Positions 60,977 through 64,000 of a stretch of DNA of 64,000 bases are shown here, one piece after another. The DNA is from CAVVPY01 sp963750295. GTDB lineage: Bacteria; Actinomycetota; Actinomycetes; Mycobacteriales; Jatrophihabitantaceae. The stretch spans positions 124,001-188,000 of the forward strand of contig CAVVPY010000008.1 in the NCBI GenBank assembly GCA_963750295.1, read 5' to 3'. Positions within the stretch are counted from its first letter, which is position 1, and each line of letters begins with the position of its first letter. The translations under genes and the position numbers were made by a program. Under the pieces are notes generated by a model. That model worked only from the letters and a program-made list of their open reading frames with translations, did not search any database and was not told the origin of the DNA.

Positions 60977-60999
60977 TTGACGTTTACGTCAACGTCAAG
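60977..60999. promoter_or_regulatory. MerR-type dyad operator between divergent genes
   Basis: TTGACGT-TT-ACGTCAA (60977-60992) is a perfect 7+7 inverted repeat, followed by an additional CGTCAAG half-copy (60993-60999). Its left arm includes a TTGACG -35 for the MerR gene, whose GTG lies 21 bases after the dyad with an AATGATAG -10-like stretch between. MerR proteins bind such spaced dyads. Confidence 0.82.
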
Positions 61000-61012
61000 C
61001 AATGATAGCCGG

Positions 61013-61411
61013 GTGACCCCGACGACGGAAGAGGCGCGGACCTGGACGGTCCGCGAGCTCGCCGACGAACTCGGTGTCACGACCAGAACCCTGCGCTTCT
61101 ACGAGGCCGAGGGCCTGCTGCGTCCCCGGCGCGACGGCCTCAATCGGGTGTACGACCAGCGCGACCGGGCTCGGCTGCGACTGATCCTGCGCGGCAGGCG
61201 CTTCGGCATGACGCTGCCCGAGTGCCGAGAGATCGTCGACATGTACGACGGCGCGGAATCCTCCGAACGTCGCCAGCTCGAGACCCTGCTCGCGCGCCTG
61301 GACGAGATCAGCGCAGACCTCCGCGCCCGCCAGGCCGACCTGCGCCGGACGCTGGCCGAAGTCGGCGAGGTCGCCGGGCAGTGCCGCGATCGCCTCGCCG
61401 AGCTGGCCTGA
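61013..61411 (+). CDS. MerR-family transcriptional regulator
   Basis: A 132-residue MerR protein. WTVRELADELGVTTRTLRFYEAEGLLRPRRDGLNRVY (about residues 8-45) is the helix-turn-helix and wing; a dimerisation coiled coil follows (LETLLARLDEISADLRARQADL). There is no metal-binding cysteine, which excludes the metal-sensing branch and fits acyl-CoA-related (LiuR-like) members. It is divergent from the dehydrogenase/carboxylase unit and is its likely regulator. The GTG at 61013 is probably leaderless. Confidence 0.92.
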   Translation: MTPTTEEARTWTVRELADELGVTTRTLRFYEAEGLLRPRRDGLNRVYDQRDRARLRLILRGRRFGMTLPECREIVDMYDGAESSERRQLETLLARLDEISADLRARQADLRRTLAEVGEVAGQCRDRLAELA

Positions 61412-61584
61412 CCGCGCGCGAGCCGCACCGACTTTCTGTCTCCCCTGCCCGCCACCTCCCACGATCGACTGGTTGCCCGACCGGAAGTGACGAGCGCCCG
61501 GGTGACGTGACACGGCGTTCGGACGCGTCCGGTCGGCGAGTAACCTCCGGCGCAATACTCGCGCCATCTCAGGAGGCCCCGACC

Positions 61585-63339
61585 GTGCAGAAGGTGCTGA
61601 TCGCGAACCGTGGCGAGATCGCGGTCCGGGTCATTCGGGCGTGCCGAGATGCCGGCTACACATCGGTGGCGATCTACGCCGATCCGGACCGGGATGCGTT
61701 GCACGTCCGGATGGCCGACGAGGCCTTTGCCCTCGGTGGGACGACGCCGGGTGACTCGTACCTCGTGATCGAGAAGGTCATCGAGGCCGCGCAGAAATCC
61801 GGCGCGGACGCCGTGCATCCGGGCTACGGATTCCTGTCCGAGAACGCCGATTTCGCGCAGGCGGTGCTCGACGCCGACCTGACGTGGATCGGGCCGTCCC
61901 CACAGTCGATCCGCGACCTCGGCGACAAGGTCACCGCTCGCCACATCGCCGAGGCAGCGGGCGCACCACTCGTTGCCGGGACGAAGGAGCCGGTCAAGGA
62001 CGCCTCCGAAGTGGTTGCCTTCGCCGAGGAGCACGGGTTGCCGATCGCGATCAAGGCCGCGTTCGGCGGCGGCGGGCGGGGCTTGAAGATCGCCCGCGAG
62101 ATGAGCACGATCGCCGACCTCTACGACAGCGCCGTGCGCGAGGCAGTGTCCGCCTTCGGGCGCGGCGAGTGCTTCGTCGAGCGCTACCTCGACCGGTCGC
62201 GGCACGTCGAGGCCCAGGTGCTCGCTGATCAGCACGGCAACGTGGTGGTCGTCGGAACGCGCGACTGCACGCTGCAACGGCGCAACCAGAAACTGGTCGA
62301 GGAGGCACCGGCCCCGTTCCTGACCGACGAGCAGCGCGCCCGCATCCACGAGTCGGCGAAGGCGATCTGCCGTGAGGCCGATTATCACGGCGCCGGCACG
62401 GTCGAGTACCTCGTCGGAGCCGACGGCGTGATCAGCTTTCTCGAGGTCAACACCAGGCTGCAGGTCGAGCACCCGGTCACCGAGGAGACCAGCGGCATCG
62501 ACCTGGTGCGTGAGCAGTTCCGCATCGCCGAGGGCGAGAAGCTGCGCTTCGACGAGGACCCGAGCCCGCGCGGGCACGCCTTCGAGTTCCGCATCAACGG
62601 CGAGGACCCCGGGCGGGGCTTCCTGCCCGCCCCAGGGACGGTCACGACCTACCGCGAGCCCGCCGGTCCGGGCGTTCGCGTCGACTCCGGCATCGAGAAC
62701 AACGCGGTGATCGGCGGCGCGTTCGACTCTCTGCTCGCCAAGCTGATCGTGACTGGCGAGACACGTGACGAGGCCCTGGCCCGCGCGCGGCGTGCGCTCG
62801 ACGAGTTCGTGGTCGACGGCATGGCGACCGCGCTGCCGTTCCACCGCGCTGTGGTCCGGGACGAGGCATTTGCGCCGAGCACGGGTGAGGCATTCACCGT
62901 GTTCACCCAGTGGATCGAGACCGAGTTCGACAACATCATCGAGCCGTTCGGGGCGGCAGCCGATGGCGACGAGGATCAGGGGCCGCGCGAGACGATCGTG
63001 GTCGAGGTCGGCGGCAGGCGGCTCGAGGTCTCGCTACCCGCCGGCTTCGGTGGGAGCGCGGGGTCGGTGCGCAGGGCCGGGCCGAAGCGCTCGGCCGGCA
63101 AGAAGTCCGGCGCAGCTGCATCCGGGGACTCGTTGACCGCGCCCATGCAGGGCACGATCGTCAAGGTCGCTGTCGCGGACGGCGACACCGTCGAAGCCGG
63201 TCAAACCGTCGTCGTCCTCGAGGCGATGAAGATGGAACAGCCGCTCACCGCGCACAAGGCCGGGACGATCAGCAAGCTGGCCGCCGAGGTCGGTGCCGTC
63301 GTGACGTCGGGTTCGGTCATCTGCGATATCACCGGCTGA
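61585..63339 (+). CDS. accA3: acyl-CoA carboxylase alpha subunit AccA3 (biotin carboxylase + BCCP)
   Basis: A 584-residue fused alpha subunit. The biotin carboxylase domain runs from KVLIANRGEIAVRVIRA (residue 3) with the ATP-grasp loop GGGGRGLKIAR and EVNTRLQVEHPVTEE; a linker near 455-510 is Lys/Ser/Gly-rich; the BCCP domain ends the protein with EAMKMEQP, biotinyl Lys at 549. It shares long identities with M. tuberculosis AccA3 (for example ADEAFALGG). It can serve both beta subunits in the window and is the BirA substrate. AGGAGG lies 8 bases before the GTG. Confidence 0.95.
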   Translation: MQKVLIANRGEIAVRVIRACRDAGYTSVAIYADPDRDALHVRMADEAFALGGTTPGDSYLVIEKVIEAAQKSGADAVHPGYGFLSENADFAQAVLDADLTWIGPSPQSIRDLGDKVTARHIAEAAGAPLVAGTKEPVKDASEVVAFAEEHGLPIAIKAAFGGGGRGLKIAREMSTIADLYDSAVREAVSAFGRGECFVERYLDRSRHVEAQVLADQHGNVVVVGTRDCTLQRRNQKLVEEAPAPFLTDEQRARIHESAKAICREADYHGAGTVEYLVGADGVISFLEVNTRLQVEHPVTEETSGIDLVREQFRIAEGEKLRFDEDPSPRGHAFEFRINGEDPGRGFLPAPGTVTTYREPAGPGVRVDSGIENNAVIGGAFDSLLAKLIVTGETRDEALARARRALDEFVVDGMATALPFHRAVVRDEAFAPSTGEAFTVFTQWIETEFDNIIEPFGAAADGDEDQGPRETIVVEVGGRRLEVSLPAGFGGSAGSVRRAGPKRSAGKKSGAAASGDSLTAPMQGTIVKVAVADGDTVEAGQTVVVLEAMKMEQPLTAHKAGTISKLAAEVGAVVTSGSVICDITG

Positions 63340-63761
63340 TCGCCGCCGGCGCACCCGCAGGCGTGGCGAACCCATCTGGGGTGGACCCGCACTTTGCGCG
63401 CCGGGTTCGCCGCAGCCGCTATCGTCGCGTCCCGGTGCCACAATGTGGAGGCCGGGTGAAGCGAGCTGGCGTCGCTTACCGAATTCTCATGATTCGGACC
63501 GATCTTCCCTCCGGGCAAAGGAGGGTCGAATTCGGCGAATCGGATATTTGGTACGCACCACACCTCCAGTGGCCCGGGCGGGTGTCGCACCTTGCGTGCC
63601 CGGTGCGTTGCTCGACTGATCCACTTCGTCCTACGTTCGGCTCGGTCTGCCGTGGCATGTCCACCGCCCGAGCTCCCACTCGGCGCGTCGCGCTGTGGCC
63701 GACCCGGCTGCGCATTGCGCGCGACTGAACTTGACCGGCCGAAAGGCAGGGGGGACGGATA
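63340..63761. other. gene-free region with two adjacent hairpins
   Basis: About 420 bases without a convincing gene between accA3 and the next start. Two small stems occur in tandem: CCGAAT/ATTCGG (63479-63484 with 63492-63497) and CCCTCC/GGAGGG (63507-63512 with 63520-63525), about 240-280 bases before the next start. No U-tract follows. The region is slightly richer in AT than the rest. It may hold a leader RNA or a promoter of the last gene. I see nothing else. Confidence 0.5.
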
Positions 63762-64000
63762 ATGAGAAAACGTCGCATAGTGGCTGCGATTGGTGCAGTA
63801 GGCCTCGCAGCAGCGATGAGCACGGTAGTGGCCTCGCAGGCGGCAACGCCGCGGGCAGCAGCAGCGGCTCGGCCGCACGCAACGACTGTGGGCAAGGCCT
63901 CGCCCGGCGCGGTGAGGCATGTAGTGATGCGTAACCTGCCTGCCGGCGGGACCTCGCACGGGATCAACCGCGGTCCGTTGCTCGCAAACGGGAAGCCATC
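63762..64000 (+). CDS. secreted protein, N-terminal fragment (cut by the window edge)
   Basis: An open frame from ATG 63762 to the end, 79 complete codons. A purine-rich site (AGGGGGGA) is 8 bases upstream. The start has the form of a Sec signal: RKRRIVAAIGAVGLAAAMST, hydrophobic, with a likely cut after SQAA near residue 28. The following Ala/Pro/Arg-rich spacer is typical of actinobacterial secreted enzymes. The codons at the start (AGA, AAA, ATA) are unusual for this genome. The domain that would identify it lies outside the window. Confidence 0.75.
   Translation, partial: MRKRRIVAAIGAVGLAAAMSTVVASQAATPRAAAAARPHATTVGKASPGAVRHVVMRNLPAGGTSHGINRGPLLANGKP

Noticed and set aside
63201..63959. 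A 252-codon minus-strand frame at the right end
   Set aside because: Overlaps the certain C-terminus of AccA3 and the signal-peptide gene; its composition looks non-coding.

Overview
The window is a single stretch of very GC-rich chromosome from an actinomycete. The lineage is shown by two LexA/SOS boxes of the mycobacterial/streptomycete type (TCGAAC-N4-GTTCGA), GTG starts, leaderless SOS promoters, an AccD5/AccE/BirA/AccA3-type acyl-CoA carboxylase locus, an ImuB/DnaE2 mutasome, a 13E12-type HNH protein, DUF3052, an ECF42-type sigma factor and an HrpA helicase. It is not a close Mycobacterium, because it carries a complete type IV pilus (T4P) operon; a soil actinomycete of the Frankiales/Jatrophihabitans kind is a guess. 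No tRNA, rRNA, CRISPR, insertion sequence or prophage was seen.

Layout. 0-2 kb (minus): two tandem DUF4331 proteins flanking a small Tat-exported protein. 2.2-4.5 kb (minus): ECF42-type sigma factor with its YciI/DGPF partner and a DUF3052 protein. 4.5-12 kb: secreted sialidase-fold protein, HrpA helicase, a uridine-kinase-like gene broken by an in-frame TAG, and a DJ-1/PfpI protein. 12-15.2 kb: FkbM methyltransferase convergent with two sulfotransferase-like genes. 15.3-27 kb: ImuB and DnaE2, each under its own LexA box, separated by housekeeping and hypothetical genes, including a frameshifted HNH gene and a DUF1906 lipoprotein. 27-28.8 kb: TetR/hydrolase divergon and a CBS-domain protein.

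28.9-42.9 kb: a T4P operon on the plus strand, tightly packed with stop/start overlaps: pilB, pilT, pilC, a secreted protein of unknown function, the major pilin, two minor prepilins, a 990-residue PilX-like protein, prepilin peptidase, pilM, pilN, pilO and a lipoprotein. It has no outer-membrane secretin, as expected for a monoderm. The peptidase reads N-F-G-N where the family has the catalytic G-x-G-D motif, and a strong pair of competing hairpins follows the major pilin.

42.7-63.3 kb: biotin and acyl-CoA metabolism. A PH-domain membrane protein, BirA, AccD5-like, AccE, Maf and AccA3 recall the M. tuberculosis Rv3278c-Rv3285 order, here opened up by a methyltransferase/glycosyltransferase pair, a two-component system, two CNNM/CBS membrane proteins, a sugar epimerase, MTA phosphorylase, an acyl-CoA dehydrogenase, a PIG-L deacetylase and a class III cyclase. 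A second unit (acyl-CoA dehydrogenase, carboxyltransferase, a 54-residue epsilon-like protein) faces a MerR regulator across a perfect dyad operator. The window ends in a secreted protein cut by the edge.

Three genes (10812-11456, 16930-18317, 42672-43568) are each broken by a single base. They are either recent lesions or sequencing errors.
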